64,000 bases of DNA from Glycine soja (taxonomy: Eukaryota > Streptophyta > Magnoliopsida > Fabales > Fabaceae): NCBI RefSeq assembly GCF_004193775.1, contig NC_041011.1, positions 8,893,656 through 8,957,655 on the forward strand. Reading direction: 5' to 3'. This document shows positions 36,299 through 48,397 of this stretch, piece after piece; position 1 is the stretch's first letter, and the number at the start of each line of letters is the position of its first letter. Under the pieces are notes generated by a model, which worked only from the letters and a program-made list of their open reading frames with translations, had not been told where the DNA came from and searched no databases. The translations under genes and the position numbers were made by a program.

Positions 36299-37096
36299 TA
36301 TGGAGGTGTTTATGGCGGATCACCCGCGAATCCGAATTGACCCAAACCGATTCGAACAATTTGGGTTGGGTCATTTATGTATTTGGGTCAAAATAGAACT
36401 GAACCGATCAAAATCGTTTATGTATGAATTGTGTCACGTGTTTAGATTTATAGATCCGATCAAAATCGAATCAAACTGATCAAAATTTTTAGAATTGTTT
36501 GGTTTGGTTTTAAATACTGTTAATATTGAGACTCCAAGTGTTGGAACTGAAAGTGTTGGGACTACTAGTGTTGGACTTCTTAAGGTATTACTTTTAGGTA
36601 CATTGTTATTTGTTTTACCTTTTTTCATATTTATTTTTTCTGCCATGTTTATAATATTAATGGATCATATTTTGTTCATTTGTTTTAGCAATCCGAGTGC
36701 AACAAATCTAGTTGTAGCAAATTTGGTTGCAGCAAAGTTGATTGTAAGAAATTAGTATGTAGGAAATAGTTGTAATTCAAACTATTATAATAAATCTCGT
36801 TGAGAAATATTTTGTTTTAATTTGTATTAGTCTATTTTAGAATATTATGTTGATGGTATTAAATGAATCGATTTTACTACTTTCAGACATTTGATAAAAT
36901 AGTAGTTCTGAGAAAAAAAATTAAATTTAAATGGGTAAACTATTGGCTCGAACCGAACCAAACCATTCATGAATGAGTTGGGTTGGGTTTCAAAAAAAAA
37001 TTATGAAAATTGAACCGAACAAAACCAATCAAATTTGATTGGGTTAGATCCTAAATTTGGCCAAAACCAGTTCGAACTGGCTCGCGAACACCCCTA
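36299..37096. mobile_element. hAT-like non-autonomous element nested in Copia
   Basis: Left end TATGGAGGTGTTTATGGCGG and right end (minus from 37096) TAGGGGTGTTCGCGAGCC resemble each other. Next to them are GGGTTGGGT / AACCGAACC-type repeats typical of these MITEs. The 8-bp flanks GTTTATGA (36291-36298) and GTTTTTGA (37097-37104) agree at 7 of 8 positions, as for a hAT TSD. The ORF at 36495-36755 is a repeat-derived open frame with no domain. Confidence 0.6.
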
Positions 37097-37104
37097 GTTT
37101 TTGA

Positions 37105-40100
37105 GATATATCTCTGTTAAAGATTGTTAGGCGGTGATATTTGATCGTTGGGTTATGATACAAACCTACAATTTTGGGTTTTGTGCTTATGTGTAAAACT
37201 TGTGTAAATTGAAGACCCCACTATTTTAATTAAATTGCCTTGTATTTTGGGTTAAATTGATTGAAACAACATGTTGCCAAAGTAACTTCTGTTGTGTAAG
37301 TTGATTTAATTGAATTTACATAGATGTTGTATGGAATTATTCATGTGAATTATGTTCGGCCCAAAGGAAGACACAATTTGGCAGAGTAATTACATGCTTG
37401 CGATGGTAAACATGTGGAAATCATAAATAGTGTGATTTTCCATGTGAATAATGAAATGTCTAAAGACAATTATTATTTGATAGGAATTATTATCAGATTT
37501 ATTTTCATGTGAATAATGAAATGCTCACAAAACAATCATTATTTGACCAGAGTAATCATCATATAAGTTTTCCATGTGAGAAATAGAGTGTCCAAAGACA
37601 ACCTTTGTTCGACAGGACTTATCATCAATGTTTGATCAATACGTCAAAAGTACCACTTGCAGTTAGTCTTTTTCAATCCAAGAGGATTAATAGCGAGATA
37701 TCTTGTTTGGGTCTTGAAATTTACCATAAAGATTATTTGTGCATTGTATGTGTAGTGTTCTCTTCTTTAATTGTTGTTGTTGCTATCACTATGGTTTGAA
37801 TTACTCATATTATTTGAATCCCAACGTTGTATGTATAAAATTTAGAGTTTGAAAGGAATCAATTAAGAGTTGAGGATATAATATAATTTTTTTTCTAGAG
37901 AAGAAATAAGAGAATAATATAAGGAATTTCTTTGTTGTTTTTTTTTGTAAGATGAGACATATAAAAAAATGTCCCAATTACACTATTTAGTGTGTGAAGA
38001 ATGGTAAACTTCTTATTTTTGTTTGTTTTAAAGTTAATTTAGTTTTGTACGGAAGGATGCTAGTGGGTAGATTTTGGTTCTACTGCCCACATAAGCATGC
38101 CTATCAATGCTACCTATGGAGTCATCCGCCAAGTGATAATGAAAAATTCATCTATGTGGGCGATGACATAAAGTTGCAGTTGAAGCTATAGGAACTTTTA
38201 TTTTGTTTAAAAGACCCAATTTCATTTGAATTTAGTTTAGACATATATTGAGTTGTTTATTAAACCAAAATTTATTTCTAATTTGAACAAATTCAGTTAT
38301 TCTTGTTTAATTAAAAATAATAAAGTTAGTCTCTCTCATGATTTAAATGTTGTAAGTTATGAGTTCTTTTATGGATATTGAGTGTTCCTATTGCAAACAA
38401 TTTTGGGTGGTACAAAACTTAAAATTAGTTGTTATTTTTTTTGTTACATGTAAAGCTCTCGCATGTATAAGTTTTACAATCCCACTTTAAGATCATGTTT
38501 GAGACGGGAATGCAAGACTCCTTGAGGAAATTGAGTTTGGAGGGAAAGAAAACATAAGGAGTGTTGTCTTTAAAGAATAATCTGTTATTGACAATAGATA
38601 AATCTTTTTACTTTATGGTAATTAAATAATTTTGTTACTCCTAACATTATTAGAAGACAAGACAACACTGAGATTTCCTCTCAAGCACCACCTAAAGTTT
38701 AAACTTAATATTCTCAGTAAATATCATTAAGAAGATCCACTAGAGAAAGGAAAAATGTAATTTGATATGATTATGTTATATTTCTTTAAGAACATGAATA
38801 TGACATTAGTTTGACTGAGAAGGTCTAATCGAATTTAGTCAAGTCATGTGCTCTAACTCTTAAGTGGATTAATGTCATAAATGATGTTATAAAACCGATT
38901 ATTGAACATGACATTTGGGATATCGTCAAATTGTCTGAAAGTGTGAAACCCATAAGTTGTAGATAAATATCTATAGTTGAAAAGGATTCAATGGGTAATA
39001 TTGAGATATAAAAGTTTGTCTTGTCGCTAAAAGTTTTACAAGAAGGAAGACATTGATCACAAAAAGACTTTCTCTCTGATTTCTTAGAAAGATTCTCATA
39101 GGACTACAATGACACTATAGATCATTTTGATAATTTTTTGCATAGATGGATGTAAAGATTATGTTTCTAAGTGGAAACATTGATGAAACAATTTATATGG
39201 TGCAACCAGGAAACCTTGTTTAAGATGATCTAGAGTCTATGGTATGCAAACTAAAGAAATCCATTTACGAGTTTAAACAAGTCTCTCGTTTATGGTATTA
39301 CAAAATTCATCAAGATTACCTTGTATGGTGTTGAGGTAAATTTGGTTGATAATTACGTATATTAAAAGTTTAGTTGGAGTAAATTTTTCATTTTGGTTAT
39401 ATATGTTGATGACATCCTACTAGCATCATACAATTTACTATCGCAAAAGAGTTATATTGCAATTTATTATGTATGCTTAAGTTTATATTTTATTGTCTTA
39501 AAATAATTTTTAGTGGGAGTCCTAAGGTGATATATGAGTAATTTTGGAATGCAACACTAGAAAGTAGTAAAGTGCATAATGCGCTAATTGAAGAGAACAA
39601 GAAACTACATGTTTTCATATTGAAAGTCTAGAAGTTTAGAGATCATTGGGTATTATGACATCAATTTTACAGAATGTTTTAATAGTAATCACTCCACATA
39701 AGGATTCACATTTAACCATGTTGGTGAATTTAATATTTTGCTATAAGACATCATACTTGAATTTATGACTGCTAAATTATTGTAACTGGCTTGCCTGTTG
39801 TTGCCGACATTAAGAAGCCATCAGGTGTTTATTGGGACAATATCTTAGCGATCTTATTAAGGATTCAACCAAGTAAAAGTTAGTTGACATAGAGTAATTG
39901 GTTGTTAAATAAAGAATTAAAAATAGATATTTGTATAGAACACATAGGGACTCATTCCATGCTAGCTAATCCATTTACTGAAGGTCTAACACTTAAATTT
40001 TTTTCATGAGCACACTGCTCATATGAGTGTAAATCTTGATAGTACCTTAGTTTTGTGGGAGTCTTGCTTATGTTCTATATCTTATGGTTTACAAATATTT

Positions 40101-40483
40101 TGTTATTTGGATTTTCTGCAAAAATAAAGTTGAAGTGTATCACTTCATTCTGAGCTTGTTTTGTTTTCAATATTTATGTTGTGTTTGAATTGATGTCTAT
40201 AAAGAATAAAGTTTGAACCAATTGGAAATAGACATGAATGAGATCACATTGCATGTAATTTCCATGTTGCTTATTCATATTTACCTATGTCATTAGGTGT
40301 ATTGATGTGGTGGTCATTGGGGTCTAGTTACATTTGTTGTAGTGAAGAAAGTCGCAGTGATTCCATTATTGATACAGGAGATGGACCAGGTTGTTAAGAT
40401 GGAAGTCTAAAAGTAAATAACATACAGATTTGCACCTAAAGATATTGATATAATTGTTACAATATGTAGCCCAAGTGAGAGAT
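37105..40483 (+). pseudogene. Copia pol remnant (protease to RNase H)
   Basis: Translating across shifting frames gives Copia blocks in order: a protease-like stretch with FIYVGDDIKLQLKL near 38150, RT N-terminal residues near 38900-39000, ETIYMVQPGNLV and LKKSIYEFKQ near 39180-39280, the active site LVIYVDDILLAS at 39393-39427, and an RNase H end with IEHIGTHSMLANPFTEGLTL near 39935-39990. Stops occur every few dozen codons, so no protein can be made. Confidence 0.75.
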
Positions 40484-41050
40484 TGTTGAAATTTTCTATT
40501 CTTATAATTAATGCGGACTAATATTGTAAGACAATTATATTAGCTATTTATTATTAGTGAGTTTTATTTTATGTGATCAAATTAAGTGAGCCCGCTAGAC
40601 AACTAAATCAAATAATGCGGAGTTAAATGAGCATATGTCAGTGTTGGCCCATTAGGGGATAATGGGGACCCTATTAGGTTAACACGCTATAAGAAGGTTA
40701 TGTTCCCCAATATACCGAGCCATCACATATAGTTTCTCTTCTTCCCATCTAAAGAATTATGAAGGTCTTATTAAGGAATAAAGAGGTTCAGGTTGAGGAA
40801 GAATCATGAAGCCACCAGTTATGCTGTTAGCTGGTTATCCGTTGTCTCTACAATATTTCGTAATAGATCCTAAGAAGAATACATAGATCAGGAATCATTT
40901 ACGGATCGATGTATTTCTCAATCCATAATAATCAAACATGTTGTAAATCCTAGGACCTTCACTAATTTTTCTAGGTTAGGACCTACTTGTTCCTTTTAGC
41001 TTCCGCATAAAGAATAAAGATTACCTAAGGATTAAGGAAATTTTCCATCA
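40484..41050 (+). repeat. 3' LTR of Copia element
   Basis: Begins TGTTGAAATTTTCTATTC and ends TTTTCCATCA, directly followed by the TSD AGGGA. 567 bp against 563 bp for the partner. Confidence 0.9.
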
Positions 41051-41197
41051 AGGGATTGACTCATTCCATTCAAAGTCTTCAGTTAAAGTTTAATTTCCCC
41101 TCATTTATTGAATTCTCCTAGTTGAAATTTGTTTTGAACTCATGGGTTTCCCTATCTATGGTATTCGTAGTCTTCCCTCACTTTGTTTTGTGTTTTT

Positions 41198-41850
41198 TAA
41201 GCATTTAGACTTGATAGTAAGGGTGGTCTTGTGTACCTGTTATCTCCCACACCAGAATTGTGGACCTGGTATTGAACAACAGGACTTAAATTCTCTATAT
41301 TATATATAATGTCTTTGTTATCATGTACTTGGAGATTGTTCTTGGTTGTCTGGTTCTGGAATTTGGAGCTAGAAGTGGATATTTGACTGCTTCACATGCA
41401 AGGGCAATTGCTCCTTCAGGACTTGTCTATACGTTTGATTTCCATGAACAAAGGGCTTCATCGGCTAGGTAACAAATAAGGAAGAAATAGTGTGATTTTC
41501 CCTATAACATTGACATTGTAATTGACATAATGTGATGTTTACTTTTATGGATTTAATTTCCATTATAGTAGCTTCTATTTTGTACTACTTGATATAATAG
41601 TACTTTGCTATGTTCTTAGATCATGTAAGGATTCCTCTCCAATCTTCAAAGGATTTAATTTCCATTATAGTAGCTTATATTTTGCACTACTTGATATAAT
41701 TGTACTTTCCCTGTACAATTACTTTCTGTTTTCACAAGGTTATGTAGAATGTTGGATCATTCCTATGTTATATATTCACTTAGTTTCTTGTTCTTTGTAG
41801 GGATGATTTTGAGATGTCTAAGCAGCTTAGTCACTGTAATTTTTCACAAC
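41198..41850 (+). pseudogene. Captured TRM61 (tRNA m1A58 methyltransferase) gene fragment
   Basis: Fragment of the catalytic subunit of the nuclear tRNA (adenine-58-N1) methyltransferase (TRM61/GCD14 family). Readable blocks: KGGLVYLLSPTPELWT (41219-41266), a frameshift, VLNNRT and FVIMYLE, then the SAM-binding motif region VLEFGARSGYLTASHARAIA and PSGLVYTFDFHEQRASSAR (to 41468). The usual G-x-G-S-G is altered to GARSG. A GT-AG intron (41469-41800) is retained, so the copy came from genomic DNA. After it, DDFE is followed in another frame by SSLVTV, then homology ends. With its frameshifts and missing ends it cannot encode the enzyme. It lies between transposon boundaries of the outer CACTA-like element. 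Confidence 0.78.
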
Positions 41851-42879
41851 AGTTTTGTGTTTTTCTTCTTTTTACCCACATCTATATTTCTGATTTTCAT
41901 TATATGTGTTGTTTCTTTCTCTTTAATATTATATATATGCAATTTGCATTAGACTGATTGAATTCCCTTGTAAATTTATGTTGATGTATAAAGATATAAG
42001 GACATTTAATGTACTTTTAGGCATATATGAAGTGTAGGGCATGGGAAAGATTTCTAATAATCGTGTGGTTGGTTAAATATTTTCAGTTTCTTTTATAGGC
42101 ATATTTTTCAGTTTCTTATTTAGTTAAATATTTTATTTTTGAGCTGATTATTATTTTTTATCTAAAATGAACTGCTTATTTAGTCGCTCAAAAGGTGCTT
42201 TAGTAGTTTCTTCTCAATAGAAAATATCTTACTATTGAGACAGAGTTTGTGCATTCGAGTGAAAGAAGCAATGTCAAGATGCAATCATTTTACTTCGCAG
42301 GTAATTAATTACTTGCTTCTTTAACTGGAATTTGGGAAGGTTTTTAGAGTTTCTCCAGCAGTCCATCTTAATCCTATTGGTTTGTTCATCTTAAATGTTA
42401 AATGCCTTTTCTTCAGTTCCTTGTTTTTGTTCAAATGTTTATGTTGTTTTATGTTCATCAAATATATGCAAGTAGTCTTTAAAAGAAAAGTATACCCTTT
42501 CTCCAAATTGAAACTAATATAATATTACTCTCGCTTGTCCAATACTAAAGTAAATAAGTGTCAATCAGATCATATATGCATTCAAATAAATATTCATAAT
42601 TCATGTTTTAGACTCTATTTTCGTCACATTAAGCTGCTTTATAAAAGTGAGGAGTTTCATAACCTATATTTGATAATAAGATGATTTACTTATTACCCTT
42701 CGTAGCAGTATATCCAATCCAATCTTGACATACATTTCCCCGGTTCAACCATCAGATTATGATATAAATATTACTACTACTGGAAGTAAGTCATATAGAA
42801 GATGGACCTAATATTTTTGTGATTTTCATTTCCTATGCTTCTCTTACATACTTTATATTACAAAAATTTGTTGGTAATT
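41851..42879. other. Unassigned segment inside the nested transposon region
   Basis: AT-rich, no domain or TIR recognised. It may be intron or downstream DNA brought in with the TRM61 fragment, or internal sequence of the outer CACTA-like element. Confidence 0.4.
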
Positions 42880-44178
42880 TGTTGGGGATAAATATGTATG
42901 CCCTAGATCCAATCCATCATGTTATCAATTTTAGAAAAGAATTATTCTTTATTTTGTTGTCATATTTATTGTTTTATTAAATTGTTAATTTGATAAGTCC
43001 TTGATTAAAATTAGAGGTTTGCTATCATGATAGAGATTATGATAATGAGAAACAAGTCCTTTATAATTTTAATCTAAACTGTTCTTGATCGTAGGATTAT
43101 TGTGAATAGAACATCAATAATCCGGATAGATATATATATGCAATGGTCTTTATTGGATAAAGATTAATAAATCTTATTTATTAAATTGCATATATAAATG
43201 ATGTATATGTGGATGTCATCATTGAACTGACTCAATTGAGATTTTTAATGGTTAAATTTACCATAAACTTTCAATAGAAAATTCTCAAGAAGAGGTTTAA
43301 TAGTTTTCTTTGATTTGAGATTGTTATAGTAATTAATAGGTTATTTGTTATGTTTTGATTATGGACAACTAATGCTTTAGAGCACTTGTTGAATGAATAT
43401 TGGATATGATTAAATACCTGTAGAATTAATAATTAATCAAGAATAAATCCATCAACTCTTGGTAATGAGTTTGAGCTCTATGAATAAAATTATATCCTGA
43501 CCAGGAAAATTAAATGAAAGAAGATATGAGTTTCTTACGTCATTATAAGTTAACTAAAAAAAAGAGTTTGACAATAATACCAGACTCTAGAGTTAACCAG
43601 AGTTGTAAAGATGAAAGAAATTATTATACTATTCTTCTAATGGTTCTTGAAAGTAAAACGCTACTTCATGCTATCCGAACGTTAAGGAGTGTAGTTCAAT
43701 GCCTATCTTTATTGATACAATAATTTGTTTGATATATTACCTGCTTAGTATTGAACCTATGGGGTCACCCACAAACAAGTGTTCTAATCTCTCTTAAGGA
43801 AATTATTTTAATATTTGATGATCAATTAAATTAGAGAATTTAATATGATCAAATGATTAATTAATTTCCTAAGTGGAATATTATTATATTTTTTGCTAGC
43901 ACTGAAAATATAAATAATATAAATATTTGGTGAACGAAAAGAAACAAACCAAAGGATTTCATGTTTGGAATTTGGTTTGAAAAGTTGTTACATACAAGTT
44001 GGGTTTGGTCAATTATTATTTATAATTTCAAATTGCTAAATGGTTAGCAACAAAAAATAACAAGAAACAATATTTTAAAATGACTTAAAAGATAAGATAG
44101 TTGTTTCGATTTTATCACAAATTTGTTATCTTCGGCGTTCTATAAATACAGCCCTAGGCTGCACATTGAAGTGACCGA
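42880..44178 (+). mobile_element. Truncated Copia LTR
   Basis: Starts TGTTGGGGATAAATATG (Copia LTR start). It carries CCTATGGGGTCACCCAC near 43758, and a promoter block CTATAAATACAGCCCTAGGC at about 44141-44160, the usual U3/R arrangement. It breaks off abruptly where the next CACTA end begins at 44179; no PBS, partner LTR or TSD was found. Confidence 0.6.
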
Positions 44179-47100
44179 CACTACTAGAAATATTGTTTTT
44201 AACATCGCTCGCTTAACATCGATTTTAGAGAAAACCGATGCTAACAAAAACACAGTGGCATACTCGTAAATAACATGAGGTTGTTAACATCGTTTTTTTT
44301 AAAAAAAAATTGATGTTATGATTTTAGTTAATTAAAAACCCAAAACTCTTCTCACCCTGCGCTCACTCTCCCAAATCCCCTTTTCACCAGAGCATTTGAG
44401 CACTTTCACTGCTGTGACTTGTGATTGTCATTGTTGTCACTTGCGACTCTCACCACTGTCACATTGTCACTTTCATCGCTGTCTGTCATTTTTGTCGTCA
44501 TTGTTCACTGACGTCAGTACATGTTTGAGACACTTGTTTTGCGACGCCATCATCGTTGTGTTTCGTTAGCCATGGTTAGTCGTGACTATCCTCCAAGGTT
44601 TGTTCTTCTTTTAGTTAGCTGATAACTTGTTGGGATGTTGTCATTGTTGTGTTTTACTTTTGTTGATGAAACACTGTCTTACATTGAAGTTAGTTTGAAT
44701 GAAGAAATTAGTTCTTCACACACACACACATAGAAAAAGTTTATTCTAAAAAATAGTTTGGAATTACTGTCAAAATCAGTTGAACACAAAATATATATTC
44801 TACATTGTCGTAATGTTGTTTATCCATGGTGATTTGCAAGTGACCACGAAGCATTGCGTGAGCAATTGCAAAAGATTGGACCCTACAAGCCTTGCTTATA
44901 CACTTGTGAGTTAGTATTCTATTTACTACATTCTATCTCTTTATTTTATTTGTACCATACCTTAAACTTGGTAAAAATTGAGTTTCTAGAGTTGCTTCTG
45001 TTGTTGTGTTTAAGTAATAATGGTTAGTAAAATGGGCAAGACATTATGTCCTAGGTTTCTAGAGTTTCTATAGTTATTTAATTCTGAAAAATGATGAAAA
45101 GAAATGTAATGCTAAGCCAACCTCCTATACAAAATCCTAAAAGTAGATCGAATGTGTACAAAGCAAGCTAATTGTCTTTATTTAAAATTATTATAGCAAC
45201 TTCAATAAAGTTTCTCTTCTAACTGTTTACTTTAGTTGATCAATTATCATCAATAATTTTTTGTCATCTTAACTCGTATAATATCGCAATCCTTGAATTA
45301 ATCATTGTAAGCAATCTTTGTTCTGAGACAAGAGAGTAAAGTTTCTACTACTATTTGCTTATTGGGTTGCTACTCCATGTTTGACTTGCGCTTTCACTGT
45401 TGTAGACCTTTGTGAAGGTTGTTATGACTTGTGATTTTGAAAGACATGTTGTCTATAACTGTTGGTGTAATCTAGAATATTTGTGATGAACAATGCCTAA
45501 ATCATAATGTAGCTTATGCATGCTTCCTAGGCCTGTATTTGTCATGCCGCCAATAAACTTGCTCCAACATTTATTTGTCAAGATTCAGAAAAGAATGTTG
45601 TTTGCCAAATGAACTTGGTAAAATATTTTATCATTAGATTTAGATGCTTATGCCCAAGAATTCAGAGACTTGAATACCAAGATAGAATCAAATGAAATAT
45701 AGTTTGTTGATATGATAGTTCCCATTACACATAAGATAATAAAGTGGCTAAAGTAAAGTCAGGCAGACTCAAGGCTAACTGCTTATGTAATTTTGTAGGC
45801 ACTTTTACTTTTGTTGTTTGCATTGTGATCACTATACTCATTGTTGGAGACATGGATATGGCATGGTGGATTGATAGACATGCAAAGTGAGTCATAATCT
45901 GAATCGATTGATGTACAAATGGGAGATCGCTTAAAAGAAATGATTCATGATGTTGGACAAGAATCTTTTCAGCAAGCACATGCCCCTAGGTATGATACAT
46001 TGCAAAGTGATTCGAAGAATTCTTTGTATTCGGGGTGCAAGAAGTCTTTGACGTTGTTGTCAGTGGTGTTAAGTCTGGTTAATGTCAAGGCTAGATATGG
46101 GTAGAGTGACAAAAGTTTCACTTCACTTCTTCAGGTGGTGCAGGATATGCTTGTAGAGGAAAACGCTTTGCCAAAAAGTTACTATCAGGCGAAGAAGATA
46201 GTATGTCCGATGGGTATGGAGTACTAGATGATTCATGCATGCCCTAATGATTGCATACTATACAAAAACGAGTTTAAAGAAATGCATAACTGCCCCAGGT
46301 GTGGGGTATCACGGTATAAAGTGAAGGATGATGACGAGTGTAGTAGTGATGAAAGCACCAAGAAAGGCCCTCTAGCGAAGGTGTTATGGTATCTTTCGAT
46401 CATTCAGAGGTTCAAGAGTAGTCTGTTTGCTAATCTAGATGACGCAAAAGACCTTACATGGCATGCAAATGGGAGAAATTATGATGAAATGCTCTGTCAT
46501 CCGGTTGATTCCTCTCAGTGGAAGAAGATTAATAGTCATTATCCTGAATTCGACAAAGAGGCAAGAAATCTTAGGCTTGGACTGACCAATGATGGAATGA
46601 ATTTGTATGGCAGTTTAAGCACTCAACACAATTCATGGTCTGTTTTGCTAGTAATTTATAACTTGCCTCCTTGGTTGTGCATGAAGCGAAAATACAAGAT
46701 GCTGTCTATGATGACATTGGGCCCAAGACAACCAGGAAATGACATTGATGTTTATCTCAGTCCCTTGATTGAAGACTTGACAAAGTTATGGGACAAGAGG
46801 GTTATTGTGCTTGATGGGTATCGAACTGAAACATTCAAGTTGTGTGTAATGCTATTTTGTACCATTAATGACTTTCCAACAGATGGGAATTTGAGTGGAT
46901 ACAATGTTAAGGGCCATTGTGCATGCCCTATCTATGAAGAAGACACGAGCTAAGTACAACTGAAACATGGAAGAAAAACAATATACACTCGGCATCCACG
47001 CTTTATGAAATCTTATCACCCTTATCGGCGATTGAAAAAAAGCTTTTAATGGAAGTCAAGAGCATGATAGTGCGCCGATACTGTTAACTGGTCAACAGGT

Positions 47101-48397
47101 TCTTGAGTAGGTTGACGACATCAATATTGTTTCTGGAAAGACCCAAAAGAAGGAAAAAAGTAAAACTTCCATATGGAAGAAGAGGTTGATATTGTTTGAT
47201 CTTCCATACAAGTCCGATCTAGATATCAGACATTGTATTGATGTTATGGATGTTGAGAAAAATGTATGTGATAGTGTCCTCGGTATGCTTCTTAACATTC
47301 AAGGTAAGACAAATGATGGTTTGAATACTCGTCAATATCTAGTTGAGACAGGTATACGAGACTAGTTATATCCAAGGTTTGATGGAAAGAAAATATACTT
47401 GCCTCCAGCTTGTCATACTTTCTTCAGAAAGGAAAAGATAAGTTTTTGTTAATGTCTGTGTTGTGTCAAAGTGGCATAGGGATACTATTTAAATATTAAG
47501 AGCCTTGTGTAGTTGAAGGATCTAAATTCAGTTGGCTTAAAGTCTCATGATTGTCATGTCTTGATGCAACACCTATTAGTTGTGACGATACGAGACATTT
47601 TGCCTAAGAAAGTCAGGCATGCCATAAATCATATGTGTTTTTTCTTCAATGCCATATGTATCAAAGTCATTGATCCTCTTAAGTTAGATAAGTTGCAAAA
47701 AAAGGCTGTTATTATCTTGTTTTAGTTGGAGATGTATTTTCCTCCTTCATTTTTCGACATTACGGTTCACTTAATTGTTCATTTGTTGAGGGAAATTAAA
47801 TGTTGCAATCCCGTTTATTTGCAATGGATGTACCCGGTTGAGCGATACATTAAGATCTTAAAATAGTATACAAAGAATCTACACCATCCTAAAGCATCTA
47901 TTGTTGAAAGGTACATTGCGGAAGAAGCTATTAAGTTTTGTTCCGAGTACATGGAAAAGGAAAAACATGTTGGGGTTCCAGAGTCTTGCCATGATGAGAG
48001 AATGAGAGGTAAGGGTTCAAGAGGACTGCATGTTATCACTCCAAGTCTAGAAGAATTGCAACAAGCTCATTTATATATACTAAATAACAATAATGAAGTT
48101 CTACCATACATACTTCGTCATGAAGCTTTAGTAAAGGAAAGTAACCCAAAAATGACCAAGGATAGGGTGTTGAAAGAGCATAACAAGACTTTCCTAAATT
48201 GGTTTAAAGATATAATCTTTGGTGATCATAATGCATCTGAAACATTAAGGAAGTTAACAAATGAGCCTAAAAGAAATGTTATAACTTGGCAAGGATACAA
48301 TATCAACAAGTATTTGTTCTACACGAAATCACAAGACCACAAGAGTACAATGCAAAACAGTGGTGTAAGTCTAATGGATGAATCTCAACACTTTGCT
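44179..48397 (+). mobile_element. CACTA transposon, 3'-truncated
   Basis: 5' end CACTACTAGAAATATTG, then subterminal AACATCG units (44200-44320) and a C/T-rich leader with CACTG(T/C)CAC repeats, matching the same end of the 49814-61220 element. A decayed TNP2-type transposase follows. Homology to the second element stops at about 48397 inside the DUF4216 region, and no 3' TIR of this family follows before 49814. It is therefore a broken copy. Confidence 0.75.
45850..48397 (+). pseudogene. CACTA TNP2-like transposase (Transposase_21, DUF4218, partial DUF4216), broken
   Basis: Begins within the N-terminal transposase-associated domain (TWIWHGGLIDMQSES), lacking the usual N-terminal ~80 residues. 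Then come IHACPNDCILYKNEFKEMHN with the CPRCG zinc-like pair, WYLSIIQRFKSSLFAN, and the Transposase_21 core LLVIYNLPPWLCMKRKYKML and GPRQPGNDIDVYLSPLIEDL. The D-I-D residues are part of the catalytic core of the family. DUF4218 (MYFPPSFFDITVHLIVHLLR, 47731 on) and a C-terminal part with NVITWQGYNINKYLFYTKSQ complete it. In-frame stops near 46102, 46225 and 46952 plus frameshifts inactivate it. The longest open piece is 241 codons (46228-46953). Confidence 0.85.

Larger units (their letters stand above)
30643..41050 (+). mobile_element. Copia LTR retrotransposon, decayed, hosting two nested transposons
   Basis: Left LTR 30643-31205, right LTR 40484-41050. Flanks carry AGGGA at 30638-30642 and 41051-41055, a perfect 5-bp TSD. 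TGGTATCAGAGC at 31208-31219, two bases after the left LTR, is the canonical initiator-tRNA-Met primer site. CCAAGTGAGAGAT before the right LTR is the Copia polypurine tract. Internal coding is badly decayed but ordered: protease-like residues near 38060-38180, RT pieces from ~38760, LVIYVDDILLAS (RT active site, 39393-39427) and an RNase H tail near 39830-40010. Two younger elements interrupt it (31714-35720 and 36299-37096), so its own length was ~5.6 kb. Confidence 0.9.

Noticed and set aside
42321..43723. Short ORFs at 42321-42506 and 43514-43723
   Set aside because: No domain; the second lies in a Copia LTR.
45725..45979. Minus-strand ORF of 84 codons
   Set aside because: Antisense to the start of the CACTA transposase relic.
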